NCBI RefSeq assembly: GCF_010499255.1 | Contig: NZ_JAAGRN010000009.1 | Location: 1 to 64,000 of the forward strand | Direction of reading: 5' to 3' | Origin: Sheuella amnicola | GTDB lineage: Bacteria; Pseudomonadota; Gammaproteobacteria; Burkholderiales; Burkholderiaceae_B | Length of the DNA stretch: 64,000 nt | Part shown: positions 1-8,585 of the stretch, in pieces | Position numbering within the stretch: the first letter of the stretch is position 1 | How the letters are laid out: each line of letters opens with the position of its first letter | The notes under the pieces: model-generated | What the model saw: only the letters and a program-made list of their open reading frames with translations | Told to the model about the DNA's origin: nothing | Databases searched by the model: none | Translations under genes and position numbers: made by a program

Positions 1-20
1 TGAAATTTGTGCTCTGGCCT

Positions 21-62
21 GGTCACGATAAATCGGAATCATCGGTCACGATAATCCGGAAT
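21..62. repeat. Pair of 19-bp direct repeats resembling IS21-family terminal repeats
   Basis: Two near-identical 19-mers, GGTCACGATAAATCGGAAT at 21-39 and GGTCACGATAATCCGGAAT at 44-62, differ at two positions and are spaced 23 bp apart. Repeated motifs of this kind near an element end are typical of IS21-family insertion sequences, so an istAB-type element probably lies or lay to the left of the window. No transposase is visible. The family assignment comes from remembered end sequences. Confidence 0.45.
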
Positions 63-619
63 TGGCATTAACCACGCAGTATTTGAATATTATTGTTATT
101 GCAAGACGGTAATGACCGGAGCATTACAACTAATCCACTTCTAATATCGTCAATTCCAAACTTGCATCACAGTCAGATGGTCAAGATGGGTTGGCCGGAC
201 GCATACGCATCTACACGGGTATGGCCGCTATCTGGCTTAGGTTAGTTAACGGAATTCGTCCATTAAGTTGAGATGTGTTAAGTGTAACTATGGCTCTTGT
301 TGGCATGAAGATCATTGCATTTCAAACGCATTAGACTCGCTAAGAGTGTGGATTGAAATTTATCTATATTGACTCGAAATGGACCTCGCAAACAAACTAT
401 TTATACCTTAACTCATGACGAACATGGTTTCAGGTCAAACATCATCAATATCCTTCTCACCATAAGCGTGTGCCAGGACGAATTAAGACGAGATGCAAAT
501 AGTGAAAACGTGGATTCCGAGAAAATCAGCGTAATTGCTACCATTCGCTCAAAACAGCTCGTCCTAGGCATGTTTTGCGAAAAGCGAAATACCTAGAAAC
601 TGAATCATCATGGGGAGCC
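63..619. other. Non-coding stretch between IS-like end and MFS gene
   Basis: I see no supported gene here. The only open frame, about 75 codons at 369-596, has no recognisable domain and no good ribosome-binding site. No clear terminator hairpin for the leftward copper cluster was found downstream of 620. The stretch is probably decayed mobile-element DNA. Confidence 0.4.
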
Positions 620-1939
620 TCATGGTTTCGATGCTGTTATTGTTGGAGAAGAGGAAGCCGTGAGCAAAAGCGGATTTGCTGGCCACCAGAGCGAAGGAAT
701 CAACAAGATAGTAAGAGTGGCTATTAAAGGGATGGAGAGCCACACGAAGCTGATTTGCATGACGGTGCCAAACATCCATCCGGCAACAGCCGATCCCAAC
801 GTTTGTCCGAAACCTGCTGCCGCGGCAAGGCCGCCCATCGCTGTTCCGAGCCGAGGACGAGCAGAACCCGCCGCAAGATAGGCGACAGTTGGCAGTACGA
901 TACCGGTGCCCGCCGCCGTGAGGCTCACGCCTAAATACATCCAAGTCTGATTAGTATGAAACGCCATTACTATGAGTCCCGCGATACCCAGGGTCATGCC
1001 TGCAACCAATACACGACGCGAATCAGCACGTTCAAGCAAGCTTGTGAAGAACAAAACAGCGTTAACACCCAACATTACAAGGCTACATTCTGCGAACATT
1101 ATCGACACTTCACGCGAAGTAAGTTCAGGATGACGTTGGCCCTGTAGCATGATACCAAGCTCAAAACCAGCCAGTACAAACATAACTACGCCATTGAGCA
1201 GCCAAAGTGTAAGAGATTGACGCATAGCTGATTCATCAGCAGCCCCCATTTCCGTGTCTTGAATAGTCGTATGTGTGGGAAGGTTAATTGCTAAACCTAA
1301 CATCATCAACGCACCTAGCGCAGCTGAAAGTCCGATCACGATATTGGTCGATGATCCATTCAGGGGTTCGTTAAATAGACTCAAACCAACAAAACGATCC
1401 GCAATAGCATTAAGGCCAGGCCCGAACAGGAATCCAAGTAAAGACATAGCACCCAGCCAAGCAAAGCGTTTAGCTCGTAATGCTTTCGGCGTGTACTGAG
1501 CGACTAGAGCTGGCACCACAGGAACAACAGCGGCCACGAAGAATCCTGTAGCTCCGCGTAGAACATAGATACCTACTACTCCAATTGAATCGGGTCGAAG
1601 TAAAAAAAGAAGGCTCGCTACGTAGCCGACCATGCCAACTAATAACACGCGAGTACGTCCTAACCTATCAGCTAGAACACCCCATAGCGGGGCACCCATG
1701 AGAATCCCAGCGGTATAGATGCCGCTGAGGTAACCAACATGACGAGAGAGCACCTGTGGATCTGCATCACTCATTAAAGACCGCAGCCAATCGGGAATCA
1801 AAGGCATCAATGCACCATATCCGGCCGAAACAACAAATACGGCTGCAGCCAACCAACTTAACTGAACGACGCTTAAGTCTGCGTGATTGGTTAGAGCAAT
1901 TTCATTCGACGACGATCCACTTGAAGGGCTCTGGGACAT
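620..1939 (-). CDS. Major facilitator superfamily efflux transporter (DHA1-like)
   Basis: This 439-residue inner-membrane protein has about 12 hydrophobic segments. The MFS motif A between helices 2 and 3 is clear (GVLADRLGRTRVLLVG), after a first helix containing AGYGALMPLIPDWL. That is the layout of drug:H+ antiporters of the DHA1 group. It is the last gene of the leftward copper cluster and starts 6 bp after the DUF2789 stop, so it is probably co-transcribed. The substrate cannot be read from sequence: it may export a metal complex or simply be a multidrug exporter picked up by the cluster. The 5' end carries a Ser-rich cytoplasmic tail of about 25 residues. Confidence 0.8.
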   Translation of the reverse strand: MSQSPSSGSSSNEIALTNHADLSVVQLSWLAAAVFVVSAGYGALMPLIPDWLRSLMSDADPQVLSRHVGYLSGIYTAGILMGAPLWGVLADRLGRTRVLLVGMVGYVASLLFLLRPDSIGVVGIYVLRGATGFFVAAVVPVVPALVAQYTPKALRAKRFAWLGAMSLLGFLFGPGLNAIADRFVGLSLFNEPLNGSSTNIVIGLSAALGALMMLGLAINLPTHTTIQDTEMGAADESAMRQSLTLWLLNGVVMFVLAGFELGIMLQGQRHPELTSREVSIMFAECSLVMLGVNAVLFFTSLLERADSRRVLVAGMTLGIAGLIVMAFHTNQTWMYLGVSLTAAGTGIVLPTVAYLAAGSARPRLGTAMGGLAAAAGFGQTLGSAVAGWMFGTVMQISFVWLSIPLIATLTILLIPSLWWPANPLLLTASSSPTITASKP

Positions 1940-1945
1940 GATGAC

Positions 1946-2176
1946 TCAGCGTAAATCTTTGTTTAATTGATCTATGATCTCCGCCCAATCAGCATCCAAA
2001 AGTAATTGCTCACGAATGAATGTTGATTGTGCTTTCGTCCAGAAACTTGCATTTTCTAATGAAACTGCAGCGCTTAGCGGCGAATGCTTAGCAATAAATT
2101 GTTTAATACTGACAGGATCAGACTGCAAGCCAAGCTGCTCGAACAATTCTGTGAAACGATGAAACGACTTATCCAC
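1946..2176 (-). CDS. DUF2789 family protein
   Basis: A 76-residue acidic, helical protein that matches DUF2789 across its whole length: FTELFEQLGL near the N-terminus, then FIAKHSPL, ASFWTKAQSTFI and DADWAEIIDQLN. The frame stays open upstream inside copA. I chose the GTG at 2176 because it gives the family's usual length of about 75 residues and follows a good Shine-Dalgarno sequence (AGGGGAG, 4 bp upstream). The copA stop and this start share one base (TAGTG), so translation is probably coupled. The molecular function of the family is unknown. Its place between a copper ATPase and an exporter is the only functional hint. Confidence 0.8.
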   Translation of the reverse strand: MDKSFHRFTELFEQLGLQSDPVSIKQFIAKHSPLSAAVSLENASFWTKAQSTFIREQLLLDADWAEIIDQLNKDLR

Positions 2177-4539
2177 TACGCTCCCCTTCTTAAACGTAAT
2201 GCATTTGTAATCACTGAGGCTGAACTTAGGCTCATTGCAAGTGCTGCAATCAACGGGGAAAGCAACCATCCCGTCAAAGGATAAAGTAGGCCCGCAGCGA
2301 CAGGAATGCCTAATGCGTTATACAAAAAAGCAAAAACCAAATTTTGCTTCATGTTCCCCACTGTATTATCAGAAAGGGTCCTTGCAATAGCGATGCCTCT
2401 AAGATCACCTTTCACTAAAGTAACTTGAGCGCTATTCATGGCGACATCAGTGCCTGTACCCATGGCAATGCCAACATTGGCTTTTGCCAATGCCGGTGCG
2501 TCATTGATGCCATCGCCAGCCATCGCAACAATTCGACCTTCATTTTGTAATCGGCTAACTAACTCCAATTTATCCGCTGGCTTAACTTCACCATACACTT
2601 CATCGATACCGAGACGCTTACCTACCGATTTGGCAGTGGTTAGACCATCTCCCGTTGCCATCACAATTCGCAAGCCTGCATTCCTTAGCGTCTGCAACGC
2701 CTCCGCAGTGGTAACTTTGATGGGATCAGATACTGCCAACAAACCGGCGAGCTTTCCATCAATCGCCAAATGCATAACGCTCGCACCTTCGGATCGTAAC
2801 TCCTCTGCCTGAGACTTTAGAGTATCGACAGATACACCTAACTTATCCATTAACGCCGTATTGCCAAGAACCAAATGACGCGCATCAACACTGCCTTGGA
2901 CTCCGATGCCGGAGCTAGATTCAAAGTTTTCGGGATTTACAAGCGAAAGATTTCTATCTCTTGCGGCACGAACAATCGCATTAGCGAGTGGATGCTCACT
3001 ACCCTGATCCAAACTTGCTGCCAATCTTAAGATCTCGTCATCAGTAAATCCGGGAGCTGCAATCACTTTATCAAAAATTGGTTTGCCCTCAGTCAGAGTG
3101 CCCGTCTTATCAATAATTAGCGTATTGATTTTGCGTAAATTTTCAATTGCAGCCGCATCGCGAAACAAAATCCCTTTTGTTGCACCTTTGCCTGTGGCGA
3201 CCATGATGGACATTGGAGTAGCAAGGCCTAAAGCGCAAGGGCAGGCAATGATCAATACTGATACAGCATTAATTAGGCCAAAGACCCAGCTTGGCTCGGG
3301 GCCGAAAAATCCCCAAATAAAAAAGGTCAAGACTGCGATTGCCACAACAGTTACAACGAAGTAACCCGCAACAATATCGGCCATTCGCTGCATCGGTGCC
3401 CTGGAGCGTTGGGCTTGAGCAACCATTTGAACAATTTGTGCCAACATTGTCGCTGAGCCAACTCGTTCAGCTTTAATGACTAACGCACCATTTGTATTCA
3501 TCGTGGCGCCAATAACTTTATCTCCAGTGCGCTTACTGACTGGCAAGGGTTCACCTGTCAGCATTGATTCATCCAACGCACTTGATCCCTCAGTTACGAT
3601 CCCATCTACTGGCACTTTTTCGCCCGGACGCACCCTCAGTAAATCCCCAACATGAACATTAGCTAAAGGAATATCTTCGTCTGTCCCATCTGACTTAAGC
3701 CTTCTTGCTGTCTTTGGTGCCAATCCTAATAGAGATTTTATCGCAGCGGATGTTTGAGAGCGTGCTTTGAGTTCTAAAACCTGGCCCAGCAATGTAAGAG
3801 AGATAATGACGGCAGCGGCCTCGAAATAAACCCCAATTCGCCCCATCGACATAAATGACGAAGGGAATAGTTGAGGCGCCACAGTTGCTATTACGCTATA
3901 CAAAAACGCAGCGCCCGTTCCAAGACCGATCAGTGTCCACATATTGGGGCTTCGATTAACAACAGACTGCCAGCCTCGATAAAAGAACGGCCAGCCCGCC
4001 CATAAAACAATTGGGATAGACAAAACCATCTCTACCCAAGTTTGAATATGGGATTCAAATAAATTCAACTTGTGACCGAACATTGCAAGTGGGGTGACAA
4101 TGATTGTTAATGGCAATGTCCACCAGAAACGTCTTTGAAAATCGACTAATTCCGGATTTTCCTCTTCCTCCAACTCAGGTAACAAAGGCTCCAAGGTCAT
4201 GCCGCAAATTGGACAGTTCCCAGGATGATCCTGCCTGATTTGTGGATGCATCGGACAGGTATAGATTGTGCCTGCCTTTGGAACAGAAACTGGAGAATCT
4301 TTCAAGCTTTCAGCGAGATACTCTTCAGGTGATCTAGAAAATTTATCTTTGCAACCACTGCTGCAAAAATAATACATGACATCCTTGAATGAAAAGCTGT
4401 AATTCGACTGATTCTTAACTGCCATGCCGCAAACGGGATCCTTTATGGAATCATCAGCAGAGGTATGCATATGATGCATATCACCATGATTATGTGCATG
4501 GTGATGTTCATGGCTATGAGTTCCATTCTGAATGCTCAT
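2176..4539 (-). CDS. copA: Copper-exporting P1B-type ATPase, CopA-like, with YHS and metal-binding N-terminal domains
   Basis: A 787-residue ATPase that should pump Cu+ across the inner membrane. The N-terminus is His-rich (residues 8-26), followed by a YHS-type domain (about 34-75, DPVCGM and [10 protein letters not shown]) and a heavy-metal-binding domain (about 93-119, CPMHPQ and CPICGM). The ATPase core has TGE (328-330), the transmembrane CPC metal site (433-435), phosphorylated DKTGT (477-481), SEHPL (514-518) and GDGINDAP (675-682). The last two helices carry YN and MSLSS, the Cu+ signature of the P1B-1 group. The usual N-terminal CxxC HMA domain is missing; a separate HMA protein is encoded just upstream at 4628-4888. 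It probably hands Cu+ to the periplasmic proteins of the same cluster. Confidence 0.93.
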   Translation of the reverse strand: MSIQNGTHSHEHHHAHNHGDMHHMHTSADDSIKDPVCGMAVKNQSNYSFSFKDVMYYFCSSGCKDKFSRSPEEYLAESLKDSPVSVPKAGTIYTCPMHPQIRQDHPGNCPICGMTLEPLLPELEEEENPELVDFQRRFWWTLPLTIIVTPLAMFGHKLNLFESHIQTWVEMVLSIPIVLWAGWPFFYRGWQSVVNRSPNMWTLIGLGTGAAFLYSVIATVAPQLFPSSFMSMGRIGVYFEAAAVIISLTLLGQVLELKARSQTSAAIKSLLGLAPKTARRLKSDGTDEDIPLANVHVGDLLRVRPGEKVPVDGIVTEGSSALDESMLTGEPLPVSKRTGDKVIGATMNTNGALVIKAERVGSATMLAQIVQMVAQAQRSRAPMQRMADIVAGYFVVTVVAIAVLTFFIWGFFGPEPSWVFGLINAVSVLIIACPCALGLATPMSIMVATGKGATKGILFRDAAAIENLRKINTLIIDKTGTLTEGKPIFDKVIAAPGFTDDEILRLAASLDQGSEHPLANAIVRAARDRNLSLVNPENFESSSGIGVQGSVDARHLVLGNTALMDKLGVSVDTLKSQAEELRSEGASVMHLAIDGKLAGLLAVSDPIKVTTAEALQTLRNAGLRIVMATGDGLTTAKSVGKRLGIDEVYGEVKPADKLELVSRLQNEGRIVAMAGDGINDAPALAKANVGIAMGTGTDVAMNSAQVTLVKGDLRGIAIARTLSDNTVGNMKQNLVFAFLYNALGIPVAAGLLYPLTGWLLSPLIAALAMSLSSASVITNALRLRRGA

Positions 4540-4627
4540 TGATAGATCCTTGCTTATTTGACACTCATTAAAATCAATTCTAAGTTGCTATTAATCAATG
4601 TTTTTCTCTCAATGTTGTTTGTCCAAC

Positions 4628-4888
4628 TTACCCGCAGCAACAACCATCAGATTTTTTTTGTGGTGCTTTTACGCTGCTATCGATATCGACTGACGCCGGA
4701 TAGCCCTCTTCATTAAGCGCTAGAATCAGATCATCTGACTGCGGTTTAGAACGCTGTAAATGCACTTTTCCATTTTGTAAATCCACATCAATATCAGTGA
4801 CGCCATCAAAGTATTCAAGAGCCTTAGTTACGTGCTTGACGCATGATCCGCAAGTCATGCCAGCAACATTTAAATTAATTTTATTCAT
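4628..4888 (-). CDS. Heavy-metal-associated (HMA) domain copper chaperone, CopZ-like
   Basis: An 86-residue cytoplasmic ferredoxin-fold metallochaperone with the Cu+-binding loop MTCGSCVKH near residue 10. The C-terminus ends in an unusual CCCG cluster that may add a second thiolate site. The start at 4888 was preferred over upstream ATGs because AAGGACT lies at proper spacing and homologues begin right at the beta-strand. The start is one base past the DUF2933 stop. It probably delivers Cu+ to the adjacent CopA ATPase, which lacks its own HMA domain. Confidence 0.9.
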   Translation of the reverse strand: MNKINLNVAGMTCGSCVKHVTKALEYFDGVTDIDVDLQNGKVHLQRSKPQSDDLILALNEEGYPASVDIDSSVKAPQKKSDGCCCG

Positions 4889-4889
4889 T

Positions 4890-5150
4890 TCAAAGTCCTT
4901 TTTTATTTTCGTCTGTTGATTGATTTTGATGTGAAGCATGATTATGTCCACCGTGACCATGCATGAGATGCATGAGTGGGCAAGCTAACAATATGAGATA
5001 GGGCCAATAACCAAAAATATGCCCGCCGTGCTCTCTAAGTGCATAAAACGCCAGAATCAGTATCGCCATAAGTAATGCTATACCTACAGGGCGACGCCAA
5101 AAGGATTTGATACTGGTTTGCTCAGTCGAGGTGTGGTTATGAATATTCAT
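4890..5150 (-). CDS. DUF2933 small membrane protein
   Basis: An 86-residue protein with one long or two short hydrophobic segments (about residues 22-60) and a His-rich C-terminal tail (HGHGGHNHASH). The size, the RREHGGH-like turn (here LREHGGHIFGYWP) and the tail match DUF2933, a family repeatedly found beside CopA/MCO genes in proteobacteria. The tail could bind copper, but no activity is known. It sits between the Met-rich exported protein and the HMA chaperone on the leftward transcript. Confidence 0.75.
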   Translation of the reverse strand: MNIHNHTSTEQTSIKSFWRRPVGIALLMAILILAFYALREHGGHIFGYWPYLILLACPLMHLMHGHGGHNHASHQNQSTDENKKGL

Positions 5151-5197
5151 GGTTTTGGCCCATTCTTAGATAAATAAACGGTTAAAACTATCTGATC

Positions 5198-5713
5198 TTA
5201 TTTACTCTTGGAATTACTCATTTGATCCATCATCATCTGCATCATGTTTGTCATCATTTCCATACGTTTCTGCATCATTTGATGTTGCATGTGCATCCCT
5301 TCCATCATCGGCATGCCGTCCTTCATTGGCATACCATCCTTCATCGACATGCCATCCTTCATTGGCATACCATCTTTCATTGGCATTCCCATCATTCCAG
5401 CATCACGCATCATTGACATTCCAGTCTGCATGGCTTTCATATTCTCTGTCATGATTGCGCTACGCTCTTCAGGCGTTTTTGAATTGATCATTTTTTGATG
5501 AATTTCCTGCATGGCCTTCATTTGCTCATCCATTTTTTTCATCATGTCTTGTGACACTTGATTGGATGGCATATTTGCTTTTGGTGTTGCTGTTGCTGCT
5601 GGCGATGCTGGTTCTGGATGATGACCTGCATGTTCATCTTTTGCTTGAGCCATCACTGCAGATGACGAAACCGCGATAAGACTGGCCACGACGAATGAAT
5701 TTAAGTTTTTCAT
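5198..5713 (-). CDS. Exported methionine-rich copper-binding protein with GMPMKDG repeats
   Basis: A 171-residue protein with a Sec signal peptide ending at AVMAQA (about residue 23). A His/Pro/Ala-rich linker (HAGHHPEP) follows, then a coiled-coil-like helix and a Met-rich segment of consecutive GMPMKD units (about residues 108-138), then a tail rich in MM pairs. Met-rich arrays in the periplasm bind Cu+, as in PcoE/CopB-type proteins, so I infer a periplasmic Cu+ sponge. No named domain covers the repeat. The two flanking gaps of 46 and 59 bp contain no obvious terminator, so it is probably part of the cluster transcript. Confidence 0.75.
   Translation of the reverse strand: MKNLNSFVVASLIAVSSSAVMAQAKDEHAGHHPEPASPAATATPKANMPSNQVSQDMMKKMDEQMKAMQEIHQKMINSKTPEERSAIMTENMKAMQTGMSMMRDAGMMGMPMKDGMPMKDGMSMKDGMPMKDGMPMMEGMHMQHQMMQKRMEMMTNMMQMMMDQMSNSKSK
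5310..5381 (-). repeat. Four tandem 18-bp coding repeats (GMPMKD units)
   Basis: On the + strand the units begin at 5310, 5328, 5346 and 5364 and differ at only one to three positions each. A degenerate fifth unit follows. They encode six-residue Met-Lys-Asp repeats in the Met-rich copper protein. High nucleotide identity suggests recent slippage, so copy number may vary between strains. Confidence 0.85.
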
Positions 5714-5772
5714 GATAATTTCCTATAAATTGAATGAGAATAGCGGCATCAAAGTCACCACTGAAATTAATA

Positions 5773-6081
5773 TCACTGAGGGGCGGGTTTAAGATCCGTT
5801 ACAACTATTTTTCCGCCTTCTTGAATAACGGTGAACTTCACTGTTTCACCGACTTGAATCTTGTCTAGCAACGCCTTATTCTTGACCTGAAACACCATCG
5901 TCATTGGTGGCATATCAAGGTTTTTAATTTCTTCATGTTTAATCGTGATTTTTGAATTTTCTATATCAATCTTTCTAACAATGCCATTTGTCATTTCGTT
6001 AACTTGAGAAATTGCGGGCGTTGAAATCACGACCAATGTTCCCAAGAAGATTGAAACTAAAGTACCTCTATTCTTATCCAT
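5773..6081 (-). CDS. CusF-like periplasmic copper-binding protein
   Basis: A 102-residue protein with a signal peptide (about 1-26) and one OB-fold-like CusF domain. The motif MPPMTMVFQV (about residues 57-66) supplies the Met ligands found in CusF, after HEEIKNLD with the candidate His. CusF proteins hand periplasmic Cu+ or Ag+ to an RND efflux pump. No Cus pump is encoded nearby, so here it may serve the multicopper oxidase or the outer membrane factor of the cluster. It starts 14 bp after the DUF411 gene on the same strand. Confidence 0.85.
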   Translation of the reverse strand: MDKNRGTLVSIFLGTLVVISTPAISQVNEMTNGIVRKIDIENSKITIKHEEIKNLDMPPMTMVFQVKNKALLDKIQVGETVKFTVIQEGGKIVVTDLKPAPQ

Positions 6082-6095
6082 TAACTTACACTCCT

Positions 6096-6563
6096 TTATA
6101 TATATTTTTGATATACATTCGTACCACCATCTTTCTTGATGAGTAGTACGGCGTATGATTGAGATTGGTTTCCGTAAGCGACTCCATCCATACCAGGTGA
6201 TCCTATTGGCATACCGGGTACTGCCAAACCAATTGCATCTGGCTTCTCTGAGAGCAATCTCTGAATCTCACGAACGGGTACATGCCCCTCAATGGCATAG
6301 CCTGCGATCAGAGCCGTATGGCAAGATCCTAATTCAACGGGTATGCCACTTTTTCTACGCACATCGGTATTACCCGTGTAGTGCACAATCACTTTAAAAC
6401 CTGCTTTTTGAACAATATCTATCCATTCCTGACAACATCCGCAGCTAGGTCCTTTCCAAACTTCCATAACCTGTGAAGGTTTTCCCCATGCGTGGGGAAA
6501 AACGGCAACAAGAGCTGATAAAAGCATTCCACGACGTATGAGATTCATATTTTTTTTCATCAT
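6096..6563 (-). CDS. Exported DUF411 metal-binding protein (CopG-like)
   Basis: A 155-residue protein with an N-terminal signal sequence ending near HAWG. A thioredoxin-like DUF411 domain follows, with the conserved CGCC cluster (GPSCGCCQEW, about residues 39-48), GELGSCHTA-like segment (here VELGSCHTALIAGY) and GHVPVREIQRLL. CopG proteins of this family change copper redox state in the periplasm of copper-resistant bacteria. Two ATGs lie in tandem at the start (6563 and 6560); I kept the first. It is embedded in the copper cluster between cupredoxin and CusF-like genes. Confidence 0.85.
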   Translation of the reverse strand: MMKKNMNLIRRGMLLSALVAVFPHAWGKPSQVMEVWKGPSCGCCQEWIDIVQKAGFKVIVHYTGNTDVRRKSGIPVELGSCHTALIAGYAIEGHVPVREIQRLLSEKPDAIGLAVPGMPIGSPGMDGVAYGNQSQSYAVLLIKKDGGTNVYQKYI

Positions 6564-6583
6564 GATTTCTCTAAAAAATGTGT

Positions 6584-7081
6584 TTACTTAGTTGCGCCAA
6601 CTTGAACCAAACCTTTCATCCCAGCATCGTAGTGACCAGGCAACAAACATGCGAAATCGACTATTCCGGATGTAGAAAACTTCCATATCACTGTGCCTGA
6701 TTTTCCAGGCTCCACAGTCACCATGTTTGGCTCATCATGCTCCATCTCCGGCACTTTCAGCATTTGCTGATAATGTTCTTTAAGATCTTTTTCCGTACCC
6801 AACACAAACTCGTGCTTCACTTTTCCACTGTTAGTTAGTACAAACTTGATCGTTTCGCCTGATTTGACTGAAATTCTAGATGGACTGAAACGCATTGCAT
6901 CTGACATATCAACCTGTATGGTTCTCATCACCTGATCCACCTGCCCTGGTTGTCCTATCGCACTACTATCAGTTCCATGAGAATGACCGCCAGCATGGTT
7001 ACCGGCAGCCCAACTCGAAGCTGCAAAACCAATTAAGCCAATCATTAGAACCAATCGTATATTTTTAAAGTGATCAAGCAT
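6584..7081 (-). CDS. Periplasmic cupredoxin (CopI-like copper tolerance protein)
   Basis: A 165-residue blue-copper-type protein. The signal peptide is followed by a His-rich linker (NHAGGHSHG) and one cupredoxin domain. The type 1 copper ligands are visible as His in KHEFVLG, then Cys, His and Met in FACLLPGHYDAGMKG. An insertion with MEHDEPNM next to the site adds possible extra ligands. The length and motif resemble CopI proteins that protect against Cu+ in Gram-negative bacteria. It lies between the multicopper oxidase and the DUF411 gene, consistent with a joint periplasmic copper-handling role. Confidence 0.85.
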   Translation of the reverse strand: MLDHFKNIRLVLMIGLIGFAASSWAAGNHAGGHSHGTDSSAIGQPGQVDQVMRTIQVDMSDAMRFSPSRISVKSGETIKFVLTNSGKVKHEFVLGTEKDLKEHYQQMLKVPEMEHDEPNMVTVEPGKSGTVIWKFSTSGIVDFACLLPGHYDAGMKGLVQVGATK

Positions 7082-7132
7082 TTTTATTTCTCATTAAAAT
7101 TTGTATTTAGTGAAGTTGTGAAATTAGTGATT

Positions 7133-8545
7133 TCAATGGTCAGAGTGATTCGTAGGCTTACGTACTTGAACCTCGGTATCTTTAACCGCAGGTTTAACTC
7201 TTGGCATAGATTGTCCACCGGATGATTTTGATCTTGCTGGCTCTTGAACTGGGCCTACATACTGACTCGCAACAGTGCCCGGTGGATGCTTAAACCAACC
7301 TGGATCCTTATAATCACCGGCAGGCTGATCAGAGCGCACCTTCAATACACTAAACATACCACCCATTTCTACACTACCGAATGGCCCCTGACCTGTCATC
7401 ATCGGTATTGTGTTATCAGGCAATGGCATTTCCATTTCAGCCATGTCGGCCATGCCTCTCTCCCCCATTGCCATATAGTCTGGGATCAATTTTGAAATTT
7501 TTTGCGAGATTCCACGATGATCGACACCAATCATCGTTGGTGGCGTGTGTCCCATCGCATTCATCGTGTGATGACTTTTATGACAATGAAACGCCCAGTC
7601 ACCAAGCTCATCCGCCACAAACTCAATCTGTCGCATCTGACCAACGCCAATATCGGTTGTTACTTCCGGCCAACGGGCCGTTTTTGGTACAGGGCCACCA
7701 TCTGTCCCTGTAACCTCAAATTCATGGCCATGAATATGGATCGGGTGGTTTGTCATGGTCAGATTACCCACACGTATCCGCACCTTATCGTTTAATCGAA
7801 CATTTAAGGATTCAATCCCTGGAAAAACGCGGCTGTTCCAGCTCCAAATGTTGAAGTCAAGCATGGTCATAATCTTGGGGGTATAGCTGCCAGGATCAAT
7901 GTCGAAGGAACTCAACAAAAAAATGAAATCCCGATCAACCTTATCAATGATGGGATGATCCCCCTTTGGATGCGTGATCCAACTCCCCATCATACCCATC
8001 GCCATCTGTGTCATTTCATCAGCATGCGGGTGGTACATAAAAGTACCTGGACGCCTTGCCTCAAACTCATAGACAAACGTTTTACCGGATGGAATTGCTT
8101 TTTGCGTTAAACCAGCAACACCATCCATACCATTAGGCAAACGTTGCCCATGCCAATGGATACTAGTGTGTTCTGGCAGTTTATTTGTGACAAAAATTCG
8201 AACACGGTCACCTTCAACTACTTCGATCGTCGGGCCTGGCGATTGTCCGTTGTATCCCCATAAATGCGCCTTAAACCCAGGTGCCATTTCACGCACCACC
8301 GGCTCAGCAACTAGGTGGAATTCTTTAACACCATTATTCATGCGCCACGGAAGTGTCCAACCATTCAAGGTCACAACCGGGTTATAAGGAATCCCTGTTT
8401 CAGGAATCAATGGAGGCATCGTCTGTGGATTCTTTTGAATGACAGGCTCAGGAATCGCTGCCATAGCAACTCGACCGACTGCCGCCATAGCAACAGCTCC
8501 TCCGGCAAGTCCTGCAGATTGTATGAAGTGCCTTCGAGAACTCAT
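7133..8545 (-). CDS. Periplasmic multicopper oxidase (Cu+ oxidase), Tat-exported
   Basis: A 470-residue laccase-like enzyme that probably oxidises Cu+ to the less toxic Cu2+. The N-terminal SRRHFIQ (residues 3-9) followed by a hydrophobic stretch is a twin-arginine signal. The four copper motifs are HWHG (130-133), HPH (172-174), HPIHIHGH (267-274) and HCHKSHHTM (320-328). Met-rich stretches surround the third and fourth motifs, as in copper-tolerance oxidases. The frame extends upstream, but the ATG at 8545 follows AAAGGA and begins exactly at the Tat signal. It is co-directional with the outer membrane factor gene, 40 bp downstream of it. Confidence 0.9.
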   Translation of the reverse strand: MSSRRHFIQSAGLAGGAVAMAAVGRVAMAAIPEPVIQKNPQTMPPLIPETGIPYNPVVTLNGWTLPWRMNNGVKEFHLVAEPVVREMAPGFKAHLWGYNGQSPGPTIEVVEGDRVRIFVTNKLPEHTSIHWHGQRLPNGMDGVAGLTQKAIPSGKTFVYEFEARRPGTFMYHPHADEMTQMAMGMMGSWITHPKGDHPIIDKVDRDFIFLLSSFDIDPGSYTPKIMTMLDFNIWSWNSRVFPGIESLNVRLNDKVRIRVGNLTMTNHPIHIHGHEFEVTGTDGGPVPKTARWPEVTTDIGVGQMRQIEFVADELGDWAFHCHKSHHTMNAMGHTPPTMIGVDHRGISQKISKLIPDYMAMGERGMADMAEMEMPLPDNTIPMMTGQGPFGSVEMGGMFSVLKVRSDQPAGDYKDPGWFKHPPGTVASQYVGPVQEPARSKSSGGQSMPRVKPAVKDTEVQVRKPTNHSDH

Positions 8546-8585
8546 TTTTAAATCCTTTTCTATATCTTTAGTTTCAGACAACTTA

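Noticed and set aside
369-596. 75-codon open frame near the left edge
   Set aside because: No domain similarity, no ribosome-binding site and composition like the surrounding non-coding DNA.
2176-4539. The ATPase as a Zn/Cd exporter (ZntA-like)
   Set aside because: The last helices carry the YN and MSxSS residues of Cu+ ATPases, and the neighbours are copper genes.
5310-5381. Possible CRISPR-like array because of 18-bp repeats
   Set aside because: Units are contiguous with no spacers and lie within a reading frame.
5222-5498. Three overlapping + strand open frames rich in His, Ser and Ile
   Set aside because: They are antisense reads of the Met-rich repeat gene; the low-complexity pattern keeps all frames open.
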